Source of the DNA: Streptomyces sp. NRRL F-2664 | Lineage (GTDB): Bacteria > Actinomycetota > Actinomycetes > Streptomycetales > Streptomycetaceae | NCBI RefSeq assembly: GCF_000719345.1 | Contig: NZ_JOFX01000036.1 | Location: 1 to 64,000 of the forward strand | DNA: 64,000 nucleotides | Direction of reading: 5' to 3' | Shown: one piece after another, positions 37,413-47,162 of the stretch | How the letters are laid out: each line of letters begins with the position of its first letter | How positions within the stretch are numbered: position 1 is the stretch's first letter | Position numbers and translations under genes: made by a program | Notes under the pieces: model-generated | Told to the model about the DNA's origin: nothing | The model's database searches: none | The model's input: the letters and a program-made list of their open reading frames with translations, nothing else

Positions 37413-38735
37413 TCAGTTGCCGCGGACGGTGACCTTCTCGTCGTTCTGGATCTGCTTCACCAACTGCTGCACCTTCGCCTTGTCCCAGACGAGGTTGCCG
37501 CCGCGCTGACCGGAGATCGGCATGTTCATCGACACGCCGTCACCGCCGTTGACGCCCTTCATGGCGAAGAACATCTGGCCCATGTCGTACAGGCCCATGT
37601 CCTTGTCCACGATGAGGGTGTCCAGGCCCGCGCCCAGCATCGGGTACAGCTGGAAGGGGTTGAGGATCGTCGACGGCGTCGCGGCCTGGTTGGCCAGCGC
37701 CGCCAGGAACTTCTGCTGGTTCTTCGTCCGCTGGAGGTCCGACTCGGCGAAGGCGTAGCGGGTGCGCACGAAGGCCAGCGACTGCTCGCCGTTCAGCGTC
37801 TGCCGGCCCGCCTTGAAGTCGGCGCCCGACTTCTCGTCCTTGAAGCCCTCCTCGATGTCGAGCTCCACACCGCCCAGCGCGTCCACGATGTTCGCGAAGC
37901 CGGCGAAGCCGATCTCCGCGTAGTGGTCGATGCGCAGCCCGGTGTTGTGCTCGACCGTGCGCACCAGCAGCTCGGGGCCGTCCTCGGCGTAGGCCGCGTT
38001 CAGCTTCACCCGGCGGCCCTGCGCGGGGAACTTCTTGCCGGACTGGGAGCCGACGAAGGAGGGGATCTCCACGTCCGAGTCTCGGGGCAGCGAGATCATC
38101 GTGTTCCCGCTGGAGCACTTCGCCAGGATCATCATCGAGTCGGTCCGCTTGCCCTCGGCCGAGCCCGTGTGGAGCTTCTTCTTCTCCTCGTCCGACATGC
38201 CCTCGCGGCTGTCCGAGCCGACGATCAGGTAGGTCGTGCAGTCGCCCTCCTTCGGCCGCTCCACGACCTTGGAGAGGTCCACCTCACGGCGCACCTTGGA
38301 GTCCGCCCAGAAGTAGGTGGCGACGGACGTCACGAGCAGCGCCGAGACCAGCACGATGGAGCCGACCTTGATGCGCTTGCGCCAGTCCGGGGCCCGCCCG
38401 GGTGCGCGACCGGGGCCGTCCGGGCCCGACGGGCCGCCGGGGCCTCCCGGCCGGCCCGGACCGCCGCCCGAGGGCGAGCCGTACACCTGGCCGGTGTTGT
38501 AGCCGCTGTCGTAACCGCCGTACGTGTCGTGGCCGCCCGACTGCTGCGGCGGCACACCGGGCGCGGGCCCGGGCCCCGCCGGGCGCTGCGGCCGCGGGGG
38601 CTGTACGGGCTGAGGGGGCCGCGGCGGCTGCTGGGGCTGCCGCTGGACGTGCCGCATCCGCTGCACACCCTCGGGCTGCGGACGCGCGCTGCCGCGTCCG
38701 TAGGCGTCGTCACGACCTTCTGGCCAGTCATTCAT
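37413..38735 (-). CDS. LytR-CpsA-Psr (LCP) family protein 1
   Basis: A 440-residue membrane-anchored LCP phosphotransferase. The Pro/Arg/Gly-rich cytoplasmic N-terminus is about 115 residues long, followed by a membrane helix (VGSIVLVSALLVTSVATYF) and the extracellular LCP domain. Conserved Asp and Arg residues occur in LIVGSDSREG, MISLPRDSDVEIP and LAFVRTRYAF. LCP enzymes move anionic glycopolymers from undecaprenyl carriers onto peptidoglycan. It lacks the C-terminal LytR_C domain. First of five paralogues in 10 kb. Confidence 0.93.
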   Translation of the reverse strand: MNDWPEGRDDAYGRGSARPQPEGVQRMRHVQRQPQQPPRPPQPVQPPRPQRPAGPGPAPGVPPQQSGGHDTYGGYDSGYNTGQVYGSPSGGGPGRPGGPGGPSGPDGPGRAPGRAPDWRKRIKVGSIVLVSALLVTSVATYFWADSKVRREVDLSKVVERPKEGDCTTYLIVGSDSREGMSDEEKKKLHTGSAEGKRTDSMMILAKCSSGNTMISLPRDSDVEIPSFVGSQSGKKFPAQGRRVKLNAAYAEDGPELLVRTVEHNTGLRIDHYAEIGFAGFANIVDALGGVELDIEEGFKDEKSGADFKAGRQTLNGEQSLAFVRTRYAFAESDLQRTKNQQKFLAALANQAATPSTILNPFQLYPMLGAGLDTLIVDKDMGLYDMGQMFFAMKGVNGGDGVSMNMPISGQRGGNLVWDKAKVQQLVKQIQNDEKVTVRGN

Positions 38736-38841
38736 GCGCCCAAGGATGCCTGGCCGGGCGGTGCCTGCGACAGCCCGGGGGAGGTTCCGTACCGGTGCTG
38801 TTGCAGAGCTGATGCCTGCCCGGCCCAACTAAGGTGTCCGT

Positions 38842-39378
38842 ATGACACAGATACCGGGCGAGCTGCCCGGGAAGCCGACTGCCGCCTCCCGGACGACCCT
38901 CAGCCACATCATGACCGCCAACGACACCAACCTCCTGGGCACGGTGCACGGTGGCGTCATCATGAAGCTGGTCGACGACGCCGCCGGCGCCGTGGCGGGC
39001 CGTCACTCCGGTGGTCCGGCGGTCACCGCCTCCATGGACGAGATGGCCTTCCTCGCCCCCGTGCGCGTGGGCGACCTCGTCCACGTGAAGGCCCAGTGCA
39101 ACTGGACCGGCCGGTCCTCCATGGAGATCGGCGTGCGCGTCCTCGCCGAGCGGTGGAACGAGTCCACCCCCGCCACCCAGGTCGGCAGCGCCTACCTCGT
39201 CTTCGCGGCCGTGGACGCCGACGGCAAGCCCCGCCAGGTCCCGCCGGTGCTGCCCGAGACGGAGCAGGACGAGCGGCGCTACCAGGAGGCCCAGATCCGC
39301 CGCACCCACCGGCTCGCCCGACGCCAGGCCATCCTGGCCCTGCGCGAGGAGCGCGCCGCCCAGGGCTTCGACGACTGA
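38842..39378 (+). CDS. Acyl-CoA thioesterase, hotdog fold
   Basis: A 178-residue hotdog thioesterase of the cytosolic acyl-CoA hydrolase type. The signature around the active site is DTNLLGTVHGGVIMKLVDDAAG (about residues 29-50), with the conserved Asn/Asp and HGG. ASMDEMAFLAPVRVGD follows. The C-terminal 40 residues form a charged helix. It hydrolyses fatty acyl-CoA; the physiological substrate is unknown. AAGGTG lies 5 nt before the ATG. It sits divergently between two LCP genes. Confidence 0.92.
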   Translation: MTQIPGELPGKPTAASRTTLSHIMTANDTNLLGTVHGGVIMKLVDDAAGAVAGRHSGGPAVTASMDEMAFLAPVRVGDLVHVKAQCNWTGRSSMEIGVRVLAERWNESTPATQVGSAYLVFAAVDADGKPRQVPPVLPETEQDERRYQEAQIRRTHRLARRQAILALREERAAQGFDD

Positions 39379-39424
39379 ACCGTCCCGTACGGGAGCCGGG
39401 GCCCCGGAGGCGCCCGTCCGGCCC

Positions 39425-40918
39425 TCAGCTCCCGCAGACCACCTGGTCGCCGCTGACGACCCCGAAGGCGCCCTGGTGCGGGTCCTCCGCACGCACCGGC
39501 ACCACCTTGCGGTAGTCGGAGCCCGCGATCACCGTGATCGTCCGGCCCTGGCCCGCGACCGCCCGCAGCTCGCTCCCGGGCAGCGCCGTCGCCACCGACC
39601 GGGCCGAGCGGTCCCAGCGCGGGTCGTAGGTGATCACCGTGCGCCTGACGTTGCGGCCGGCGCCGTTGCCGGGGGCCCGGGTGGTGTCGAAGCCCGTGGC
39701 GCGCAGCGCGGCGTCGACGCGGCCGCCCAGCCCGTCGATCCGCGTCCCGTTCTCCACCTGGACCCGGACCTGCGGGGGCGGCACGTCCACCGGCACCGCC
39801 GCGGGACGGTCGGAGGCCTTCCCCGGCCGGGCCGGCGCCAGCGGCCGGTCCTCGCGCAGCGCCTGGAAGAGCTTGGCCGCCTTCGGCTCGTCCCACTTCA
39901 CGGTCGACCCGATGCCCTTCACGCGGAAGGACGGGCTGCCGATGGGCACCGAGGCGAACTCGGAGGAGGACGGGGTGAAGTCCCGCATCGCCTGCCCGAG
40001 GGCCAGCATCTGCTCCGAGCCGAAGCCGCGGTCGGCGCGGACGGAGCCCAGCAGGGTGGAACTGAGCTCCTTGAACTTGACCGGGTTGAGCAGCACCCCG
40101 CCGGTCGTCGCCTGTTTGATCAGGGCGGCGACGAACCGCTGCTGGCGCTGCATCCGGCCGAGGTCGGAGGCGCCGTCGATGTGGCGCGAGCGCACGTACT
40201 GCAGGGCCTGCCCGCCGGTCAGCCGGTGCGTGCCGGGCAGCAGATCGAGTCCGGTGTTGGGGTCGCGCATGGTCTTGGCGGTGCAGATCTCCACCCCTCC
40301 CATCGCGTCGACCGTCTTCATGAAGCTGGTGAAGTCCACCTCCAGGTAGTGGTCGATCTTGACCCGCGTCATGTTCTCGACCGTCCGCACGGTGAGGTTG
40401 GGCCCGCCCTCCGCGTACGCCGCGTTCAGTCGTACGGGGTGCGGTTTGTGCACCTTGCCGCTGACGAGGTCGCGGTGCGCGGGCACCTCGGCGTAGCTGT
40501 CGCGGGGCAGGCTGACGACGCTCGCCCGCTCCCTGTCCGCCGACAGGTGCACCAGCATGATGGTGTCGGTGCAGTGGCACGGTGCCCCGCCCAGGCGGTA
40601 CTCGCGCTTCTCCTCGGGGGAGACCTTCTCCCGGCCGTCGGTGCCCACCAGCAGGAAGTTGATGCCGTGGCCGGCCTGCGGGCGGTTCTTCATGTCCTTG
40701 AACGGGTCCACCCGCTCGATCCCGGTGTCCAGACCGGTCATCACGGCGTGCCCGACGGCGCCCGAGCCCAGCACCGCCACCGACAGCCCGGCCGCCAGCC
40801 GCACCCCCCACCGAGGCCGGCCCTGCCGGCGCCGGGCCGGTCCGCCACCACCGCCGCGCCGTGCGCGCTGCGGCTCGGGCGGCCGGGCGGGACGGGTGGG
40901 TCGGTGCGGCTGGGGCAC
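39425..40918 (-). CDS. LCP family protein 2 with LytR C-terminal domain
   Basis: A 497-residue LCP protein. The basic N-terminus contains a poly-Gly stretch, then a membrane helix (about 36-55), the LCP core with FLLVGTDGREK, VVSLPRDSYAEVP and LQYVRSRHIDG, and a C-terminal LytR_C domain (VRVQVENGTRIDGLGGRVDAAL onward). The Cys pair in APCHCTD and a C-terminal Cys suggest a disulfide outside the cell. The GTG at 40918 is chosen because GGAGG lies 8 nt upstream; longer starts at 40927 and 40978 are poorer. Confidence 0.92.
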   Translation of the reverse strand: MPQPHRPTRPARPPEPQRARRGGGGGPARRRQGRPRWGVRLAAGLSVAVLGSGAVGHAVMTGLDTGIERVDPFKDMKNRPQAGHGINFLLVGTDGREKVSPEEKREYRLGGAPCHCTDTIMLVHLSADRERASVVSLPRDSYAEVPAHRDLVSGKVHKPHPVRLNAAYAEGGPNLTVRTVENMTRVKIDHYLEVDFTSFMKTVDAMGGVEICTAKTMRDPNTGLDLLPGTHRLTGGQALQYVRSRHIDGASDLGRMQRQQRFVAALIKQATTGGVLLNPVKFKELSSTLLGSVRADRGFGSEQMLALGQAMRDFTPSSSEFASVPIGSPSFRVKGIGSTVKWDEPKAAKLFQALREDRPLAPARPGKASDRPAAVPVDVPPPQVRVQVENGTRIDGLGGRVDAALRATGFDTTRAPGNGAGRNVRRTVITYDPRWDRSARSVATALPGSELRAVAGQGRTITVIAGSDYRKVVPVRAEDPHQGAFGVVSGDQVVCGS

Positions 40919-41105
40919 GGCGGACACCTCCGCGGAGCAGCAGGGAAACCGGTCAGGGCCGGGTCGGGTCGCGAGCACTCGGCCGGCTGATTCGACAGAA
41001 CAGTAGGCCCATACGATCAGCAGCTGTCCCTACCGATCACTCGGCGCGCACCTGGTTCCCCCGTACGCGGTAACGTGACACCGATACCCGACCTTGAAGG
41101 ACCAC

Positions 41106-42131
41106 ATGCCCGCCCAGCAGCCCGCAGTCTCGGTGATCATGCCGGTGCTCAATGAGGAGCACTACCTCCGCGAGTCCGTCCGCCACATCCTGGAACAGGA
41201 GTATGCGGGCGAGATGGAGGTGGTGATCGCACTCGGGCCGTCCACGGACCGCACCGACGAGATCGCCGCCGAACTCGTCGCCGAGGATCCCCGAGTCCAC
41301 ACCGTCCCGAACCCCACCGGCCGGACCCCGGCGGCGCTCAACGCCGCGATCAAGGCCTCGCGTCACCCGATCGTGGTACGCGTCGACGGCCACGGCATGC
41401 TCTCCCCGAACTACATCGCCACCGCCGTGCGCCTCCTGGAGGAGACGGGCGCGCAGAACGTCGGCGGGATCATGCACGCCGAGGGTGAGAACGCGTGGGA
41501 AGAGGCCGTCGCCGCCGCGATGACCTCGAAGATCGGCGTCGGCAACGCCCCCTTCCACACCGGCGGCCAGGCCGGCCCGGCCGAGACCGTCTACCTCGGC
41601 GTCTTCCGCCGCGAGGCGCTGGAGCGGCAGGGCGGCTACAACGAGGAGTTCATCCGCGCCCAGGACTGGGAGCTGAACTTCCGCATCCGCGAGGCCGGCG
41701 GGCTGATCTGGTTCTCGCCCGAGCTGAGGGTCCAGTACCGCCCGCGACGCTCGGTCAAGGCGCTGGCCAAGCAGTACAAGGACTACGGCCGGTGGCGGCA
41801 TGTGGTGGCCCGCTACCACTCGGGCTCCATCAACCTGCGCTACCTCGCCCCGCCGACCCTCGTCTGCGCGATCGCCGCGGGCGTGGCGGTGGGCGTCACG
41901 GTCAGCCCGCTGGGCTTCGCCGTACCGGTCGGTTACCTCGTGGCGATCGCCGCCGGTTCGGTGCCGGCGGGTCGGGGGCTGCCGCTGAAGGCCCGGGCGC
42001 AGATCCCCGTCGCCCTGGCAACGATGCACCTGTCCTGGGGCTTCGGGTTCCTGACCAGCCCGCGCGCCCTGGCGAACAAGCTCATCGCGAGCCGCCGCCC
42101 GGCCGTGGTGCCCGGAGTCCCGCAGGCCTGA
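41106..42131 (+). CDS. Family 2 glycosyltransferase, membrane associated
   Basis: A 341-residue GT2 enzyme. The GT-A domain starts VSVIMPVLNEEHYLRESV, with a DxD-like VRVDGHG at about 94-100, and carries the acceptor/base motif RAQDWELNFRI near 190. One or two membrane helices follow in the C-terminal third (VCAIAAGVAVGVTVSPLGF). It resembles succinoglycan ExoA-type transferases. The ATG at 41106 has AAGGA 4 nt upstream. Its place among LCP genes suggests that it builds the surface polymer they attach. Confidence 0.92.
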   Translation: MPAQQPAVSVIMPVLNEEHYLRESVRHILEQEYAGEMEVVIALGPSTDRTDEIAAELVAEDPRVHTVPNPTGRTPAALNAAIKASRHPIVVRVDGHGMLSPNYIATAVRLLEETGAQNVGGIMHAEGENAWEEAVAAAMTSKIGVGNAPFHTGGQAGPAETVYLGVFRREALERQGGYNEEFIRAQDWELNFRIREAGGLIWFSPELRVQYRPRRSVKALAKQYKDYGRWRHVVARYHSGSINLRYLAPPTLVCAIAAGVAVGVTVSPLGFAVPVGYLVAIAAGSVPAGRGLPLKARAQIPVALATMHLSWGFGFLTSPRALANKLIASRRPAVVPGVPQA

Positions 42132-42139
42132 GACGTACC

Positions 42140-42194
42140 GAAGGGGCCCGGCGCGGCAGCTGCGACAAACGCGGCTGCCGCACCGGGCCCCTTC
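42140..42194. terminator. Bidirectional terminator hairpin
   Basis: GAAGGGGCCCGG (42140-42151) pairs with CCGGGCCCCTTC (42183-42194), with an inner GGCAGC/GCTGCC stem (42155-42160 and 42174-42179). It lies between the convergent glycosyltransferase and LCP 3 genes and can end both. Confidence 0.85.
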
Positions 42195-42204
42195 CGTGTG
42201 CGCA

Positions 42205-43902
42205 CTACCAGGTGAAGCCGGGCTGGATGGGCATGCAGGCCTGGTCGTTGTCGCCGTTGAGCGCGTGCGCGGAGTCCGGAGCCTTGGTCGGGGCGGGCGC
42301 GGGCGGGGCCGGCGTACCGCCGGTGCGCCAGTCCTTGCCGACGAACACGACGATCCCGGCGACCTGGTCGGACTTCTGCACCGAGGCGGCGGGCAGCCCG
42401 AGGGCGGTGGCCACGGCGGCCGCGTCCGCGGCCTGGCCGTCGGTGGCGTAGCGGATCACCGAGGTGTCCTCCGCGCCCGTCTGCGTGTCGGCGACGACCT
42501 TGGTGAAACCCTTGCCGCCGAGCAGGGCGGCGACCTCGCTCGCCCGGCCCTTGACCTTCGGCTCGGTGCCGTCCTTGCCGCCGGTCGCGTTGCGGACGGT
42601 GACCGCGATCCTCGACGGGGGCGCGGCCGTGGCGGGGGCCGTGGCCGAGGCGGTGGGCCCCGGCTGCTGGGCGGGCGCCGACGGGGTGCCCGGGGACGCG
42701 GAGGCGGCCGGGGCGGCGGACCCCTGGCCGTCGAGGGGGATGTCCTCGCGGACCATGCGGAACAGGTCCTCTGCCTCGCCCGGCTTGGGCTCGACGCGGC
42801 CGTCCAGGCCCGGCCTGGTGCTGTAGACCCACGGCATGGTGGTCATGGTGATGCGGCCCGGCGGGACCTTCTTGAGCTCCATGCTGAGGTCGAACAGCTT
42901 GTCGATCTTGTTCAGGCCGGTGTCCACGACCATGGCCTCGATCGCGGCCTGCGCCAGGCTGTTGAGCTTCACCGGGTTGCTCAGCTTGGCGTTCTTGCGG
43001 AACTCGCGCGCCATGGAGTTCATGTACTGGTGCTGGGCGTGGGTGCGCCCGATGTCCGTGCCGTCCTCGAAGCCGTAGCGGGTGCGCAGCCACTGCAGGG
43101 CCGTCTCGCCCTGGATGACGCTCGTGCCCTTCGGCAGCTTCAGGCCGGAGCCCTTGCCGTCACGCGTACGCGAGTGCACGTTCTGCTCGACGCAGACCGG
43201 GACGCCGCCGATGGCGTCCGCCATCCGCACCACGCCCTTGAAGTCGATCATCATGAAGTGATCGATGGGGATCTTCGTCAGCTCGGTCCACGCGGCGACC
43301 GTGCAGCCCGGTCCGCCGCGCTGGATCGACTCGTTCGTCTGGACGAGTCCCTTGCTGGCGGGGTGCACCTTGCCGCCCGGCTCGGTGCACTTGGGCATCA
43401 TCAGCATCGTGTCGCGGGGCATCGAGATGACGGACATGTTGCTGCGGTCCGCGGACAGGTGCAGCAGCATCTGGACGTCCGCCAGAGGCGGCCCGTCGAA
43501 GGTGTCCGTGGCCCCGCCGAGGGCCTGGTTCTCGGCGTCGTTGCGCGCGTCGGAGCCGATGAGCAGGATGTTCAGCGGGGTCTGCCCGAAGGCGTTGGGC
43601 TTGGAGCCGCCCAGCTTGTTCTCACCGAGGTTCAGCGCGTCCGTCTGGATGTTGCCGTTGAGGTGGCGGTAGTAGAGGTAGCCGGCCGCCGCCGTCCCGA
43701 GTATGAGCAGGGAGAGGACGGAGGAGACCCAGCGCAGCACCCGCCGGCGGCTCCGCCCGGGGGGCCGGCCGCCGGCTGCTCCGGCCCGGCGTGAGCCGCC
43801 CCGCGGCGGGGGCACCGCGGCGGGCGCGCCCGCCCCGCCGCCGGGTATGTCCCCGTCGGCCCGGGCGCCCGCCCCCTCCTCCCGCACGTCGCTGTGCCTC
43901 AC
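42205..43902 (-). CDS. LCP family protein 3 with LytR C-terminal domain
   Basis: A 565-residue LCP protein with a Gly/Ala/Pro/Arg-rich cytoplasmic N-terminus, then a membrane helix (VSSVLSLLILGTAAAGYLYY). The LCP core has ILLIGSDARND, VISMPRDTMLMMP and LQWLRTRYGF. A Ser/Thr/Ala/Pro linker of about 50 residues leads to a LytR_C domain (IAVTVRNATGGKDG onward). The GTG at 43902 has GAGGGGG 6 nt upstream. It is 61 nt downstream of LCP 4 on the same strand and is probably co-transcribed with it. Confidence 0.93.
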   Translation of the reverse strand: MRHSDVREEGAGARADGDIPGGGAGAPAAVPPPRGGSRRAGAAGGRPPGRSRRRVLRWVSSVLSLLILGTAAAGYLYYRHLNGNIQTDALNLGENKLGGSKPNAFGQTPLNILLIGSDARNDAENQALGGATDTFDGPPLADVQMLLHLSADRSNMSVISMPRDTMLMMPKCTEPGGKVHPASKGLVQTNESIQRGGPGCTVAAWTELTKIPIDHFMMIDFKGVVRMADAIGGVPVCVEQNVHSRTRDGKGSGLKLPKGTSVIQGETALQWLRTRYGFEDGTDIGRTHAQHQYMNSMAREFRKNAKLSNPVKLNSLAQAAIEAMVVDTGLNKIDKLFDLSMELKKVPPGRITMTTMPWVYSTRPGLDGRVEPKPGEAEDLFRMVREDIPLDGQGSAAPAASASPGTPSAPAQQPGPTASATAPATAAPPSRIAVTVRNATGGKDGTEPKVKGRASEVAALLGGKGFTKVVADTQTGAEDTSVIRYATDGQAADAAAVATALGLPAASVQKSDQVAGIVVFVGKDWRTGGTPAPPAPAPTKAPDSAHALNGDNDQACMPIQPGFTW

Positions 43903-43963
43903 GCGTATCCCCCTCAAGGTCCTTCTTGGTCGACTGTGCGCCGGTCCGACCGGCAACGTCCCG

Positions 43964-45697
43964 CTACTTGGCGCAGACGGCCTTGTCGGCCTGCGTCTGC
44001 TGGACGTCCTTGGGCAACTCCTGCGGGATCGGCGGTGCCAGCGGGGTGCCCGGCTTCTGGAAGTCCGGACCCAGGGTCAGCTTCATCGGCGTCTTCGCCG
44101 CCGCGTCCGTCGTCCCCATCTTCAGCGCGGTGGCGGGCAGCCCCAAGGCGTCCGCCAGCGCCCGGGCCTGGTCGGCCTGGTTGGGCGCGAACTCCAGCTG
44201 GGTGGCGCCGACCTTCGCCGGTGCGTTGCCCTGGTTGCTGGTCCTGGACATCCCCTTGGTGTCCTGCAGCCACTTCAGGGTGGTGGAGGCGGCGCCCGAG
44301 GGCCCGCCGCCGTTGTACACGCTCACCCGGACGTCGCCGGCGGGCGCGCGGTTGCCCTGGAGCAGGGCGTCCTGCTTGGCCTTCGCGTCCGCGTCGGCCG
44401 CCTCCTTCGCCGCCTGCTCCTTCTTCTCGACCTCCGTGAGAGAGACGTCCCCCCGGATCATCTGCAACAGCGGGTCGGCCAGCGCCTGGTTGACCACGAC
44501 GGTCGCCTTGACCTTCTCGGCCGGGTTGTCGAGCACCGGCAGCGTGGTGAAGGTGATGTTCTTGAGGTCGATGTCCTTCAACTCGGTCGCGAGATCGGTG
44601 AGCTTGTCGATCGAGCCCAGTCCCTGGTCCACCGTCAGCGACTTGGTGGCCGCCTCCGCCAGCGAGAAGAACTTCTTCGGACTGGTCAGCGTCTCCTTGG
44701 ACTTCATCTCGCGCATCATCGACCCGAGGAACTGCTGCTGGGTCTTGATCCGGTCCAGGTCGCTCTCGTTGCCGAAGGCGTGCCGGGTCCGTACGAAGGC
44801 CAGCGCCTGCTCGCCCTGCAGCCGGTGCTCGCCCTCGGAGAGCTTGAGCTTGGAGTCCTCGTCGTCGACGGCCTTCTCCAGGCAGACGGGCACGCCGCCC
44901 ACCGCGGTGCTCAGGGTCTTCACCGCGTTGAAGTCGACCATCATGAAGTTGTCGACCTCTATGCCGGTGAGGTCCTTGACGGTGCGCATCGTGCAGCCCG
45001 CGTCACGACCCTCCTGGCCCAGGCTGTTGTTGAAGCGCACGCCCTTCGAGCCGCGGATCGCCTTGGTCGTGCCGTCCGGCTGCTTCGTCGGGCAGTCCGG
45101 GATGTTCGTGATCAGGTCGCGCGGGATGGACAGCGCGGTGGCGTTGGAGCGGTCCTTGGCGATGTGGAACAGGATCGTGGTGTCCGCGTGGCCCACGCTG
45201 TCCTTGTCGCCGTACCCCTCGTTGCCCGCACCGCTGCGCTTGTCGGTGCCGATGACCAGGATGTTGATCGCCTGGTCCTTCTTGAAGCCGCCGGTGCCCG
45301 CGCCCGCGATGTCGGTGACGCTGAGGTTGCCGTTCAGGTGGTCGTAGTACAGGTACGCCGCGGTGGCACCGCCGACCAGCAGGAAGGCCAGCGTGCCGCT
45401 GGTGATCAGCAGGGCCTTCTTGCGGCGTCCGCCACCGCCTGCGCCGCCCTTGCGGGAGCGTCCGCCGCCCCGGCGGCCGCCCGGCGGGGTCTCGCCGCGG
45501 CGCGGTCCGGGTACCCCGGGGGAGGGCTTGGTGGGGGCGGCGGGTGCCGAGGAGGACCGGCGGGGTTTGGCCACCTTGGGCCGCTCTTGCGCTGCGGAGT
45601 CGTTCAGTTGCAGCTCGTAGTGGCCGGTGCGGGGATTGAGCACCCACTGGTCTGCGGGGTCGATCTCGTCCGCCCGCCCACGGCTTTGCGCATCCAC
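43964..45697 (-). CDS. LCP family protein 4 with LytR C-terminal domain
   Basis: A 577-residue LCP protein. A cytoplasmic N-terminus of about 95 residues contains WVLNPRTGHYELQL and a Gly/Arg-rich stretch. A membrane helix (LLITSGTLAFLLVGGATAAYL) precedes the LCP core with ILVIGTDKRSG, LSIPRDLITNIP and LAFVRTRHAFGN. A coiled-coil-like Lys/Ala/Asp-rich insert (about 440-475) precedes the LytR_C domain. The GTG at 45697 has GGAGGA 11 nt upstream. The 223-nt leader (45698-45920) contains TTATAA at 45863-45868 on the coding strand, a possible -10. Confidence 0.92.
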   Translation of the reverse strand: MDAQSRGRADEIDPADQWVLNPRTGHYELQLNDSAAQERPKVAKPRRSSSAPAAPTKPSPGVPGPRRGETPPGGRRGGGRSRKGGAGGGGRRKKALLITSGTLAFLLVGGATAAYLYYDHLNGNLSVTDIAGAGTGGFKKDQAINILVIGTDKRSGAGNEGYGDKDSVGHADTTILFHIAKDRSNATALSIPRDLITNIPDCPTKQPDGTTKAIRGSKGVRFNNSLGQEGRDAGCTMRTVKDLTGIEVDNFMMVDFNAVKTLSTAVGGVPVCLEKAVDDEDSKLKLSEGEHRLQGEQALAFVRTRHAFGNESDLDRIKTQQQFLGSMMREMKSKETLTSPKKFFSLAEAATKSLTVDQGLGSIDKLTDLATELKDIDLKNITFTTLPVLDNPAEKVKATVVVNQALADPLLQMIRGDVSLTEVEKKEQAAKEAADADAKAKQDALLQGNRAPAGDVRVSVYNGGGPSGAASTTLKWLQDTKGMSRTSNQGNAPAKVGATQLEFAPNQADQARALADALGLPATALKMGTTDAAAKTPMKLTLGPDFQKPGTPLAPPIPQELPKDVQQTQADKAVCAK

Positions 45698-45920
45698 GGT
45701 TGCTCGAATCCTCCGTCGGGTGCCTCGCGACGCGCCTCCCCAAGGCGCACGGTCAACGATCCGGCTGCTGGTACCCGGTCTCCGGTCCGGCCGGGCACCG
45801 GATCGCTCACCTTATCCGTCCTGTTCGGCCGTAAACCATGGTGGTGACACATTCCACTCCCCTTATAACGGGGTGAACCGCCCATCCCGCTCGGTTCGGT
45901 CACCGGCTTTTTGGATTGCT

Positions 45921-47162
45921 TTACCGGCACTCCGCGTTCCCTGCGGTCGTTCCTGTGAACGTAGGGATGGGTGCGGAGGGGGTCGGGGTTCCCTCACCGG
46001 TCGAATTCCCTTCCGGAGCCGTCCGACTGGCCGTCGCGGACGGGCTCGGGGTGGCGGCCGCGGGTGTGCGGGCGGCGTTCGAGGGCGAGGGCTCCGGCGG
46101 GGTCACCGTCAGGGGTTCGTCCTCCCGCAGCTGCCGGAACAGCCGTGTGGCGTCCGGCTGTACCAGCTCGTCCCGGTTGGGGTTGGGGGCGTAGGGCCGG
46201 CGCGGCACGGTCAGGAAGGTGATGCGGTCGGTCGGTATGCCCCGTACGCCCCGTACGAGTTCGTACATGTTGCGCAGCGAGGCCAGCCCGGCGTCCGTCG
46301 TCAGCGAGGACGTCGCGGCGTCCAGCAGCGGGTACAGCCGGGTCGGGTTGAGCAGGACCCCGCTGCTCTGCACCTTCTTGACGAGCGAGCCGAGGAACTG
46401 CTGCTGGCGCTCCATCCGTTCGGTGTCACTGCCGTTGCCCAGGCTGTGCCGGGCGCGGACGAAGCCCAGTGCCTGCTCGCCCCGGAGGGTCTGCCGGCCG
46501 GCGGGCAGCCTCAGCTTGGCCTGTACGTCGTCGATCGGCTTCGCGAGGCACACCTCCACCCCGCCGACGGCGTCGACCATCCGCTTGAACCCGCTGAAGT
46601 CGATGACCATGTGGTGGTCGATCCGGATGCCCGTGAGCTTTTCGACGGTCCGGATCGTGCAGGCGGCACCGCCCCACTCGAACGCCCAGTTGAACTGCGC
46701 GAAGGAGGCACCGGTGCGGCTCCCGTCCGGCCGGAGGCAGGAGGGGATCTCCGCCATCAGGTCCCGGGGTATCGACACCGCCGTCGCGCTCCTGCGGTCC
46801 TGCGGCAGGTGCAGCAGGATCGTGGTGTCCGAGCGCTGGGTGCCCTTGTCCTCCCCGTACCCGGCGTTGCCCCGGCCGGAGCGCGAGTCGGAGCCGATCA
46901 GCAGGAGGTTCCGGGCCCCGGTGGCGAGGGGTGCCGGGCGTTCGCGTTCGTAGCGCGCCAGCTCGGCGGCGGCCGACGTGTCCTCGGTGATGTTCCCGTC
47001 GAGCTTGTTGTAGAGCCACCAGCCCGCGGCCGTCCCCACCAGCACCAGCAGGGCCAGCCCGAGACCGATCCAGCGCAGCAGCCGGCGCCTGCGGGTCCAC
47101 GGGGGTCGTCGCTCGCCCCCGGCCGCACCGGTGCCGCCCGGTATGCCTGCGCTGTCCGTCAC
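45921..47162 (-). CDS. LCP family protein 5
   Basis: A 413-residue LCP protein. It has a short basic N-terminus and a membrane helix (IGLGLALLVLVGTAAGWWLY). The LCP core has LLLIGSDSRSG, VSIPRDLMAEIP and LGFVRARHSLGN. Instead of a LytR_C domain it ends in a Ser/Thr/Pro/Ala-rich tail of about 55 residues. The start is a GTG at 47162 with GAGGGG about 10 nt upstream. Core length and motifs match the rest of the set, so this is a recent or maintained duplication series. Confidence 0.93.
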   Translation of the reverse strand: MTDSAGIPGGTGAAGGERRPPWTRRRRLLRWIGLGLALLVLVGTAAGWWLYNKLDGNITEDTSAAAELARYERERPAPLATGARNLLLIGSDSRSGRGNAGYGEDKGTQRSDTTILLHLPQDRRSATAVSIPRDLMAEIPSCLRPDGSRTGASFAQFNWAFEWGGAACTIRTVEKLTGIRIDHHMVIDFSGFKRMVDAVGGVEVCLAKPIDDVQAKLRLPAGRQTLRGEQALGFVRARHSLGNGSDTERMERQQQFLGSLVKKVQSSGVLLNPTRLYPLLDAATSSLTTDAGLASLRNMYELVRGVRGIPTDRITFLTVPRRPYAPNPNRDELVQPDATRLFRQLREDEPLTVTPPEPSPSNAARTPAAATPSPSATASRTAPEGNSTGEGTPTPSAPIPTFTGTTAGNAECR

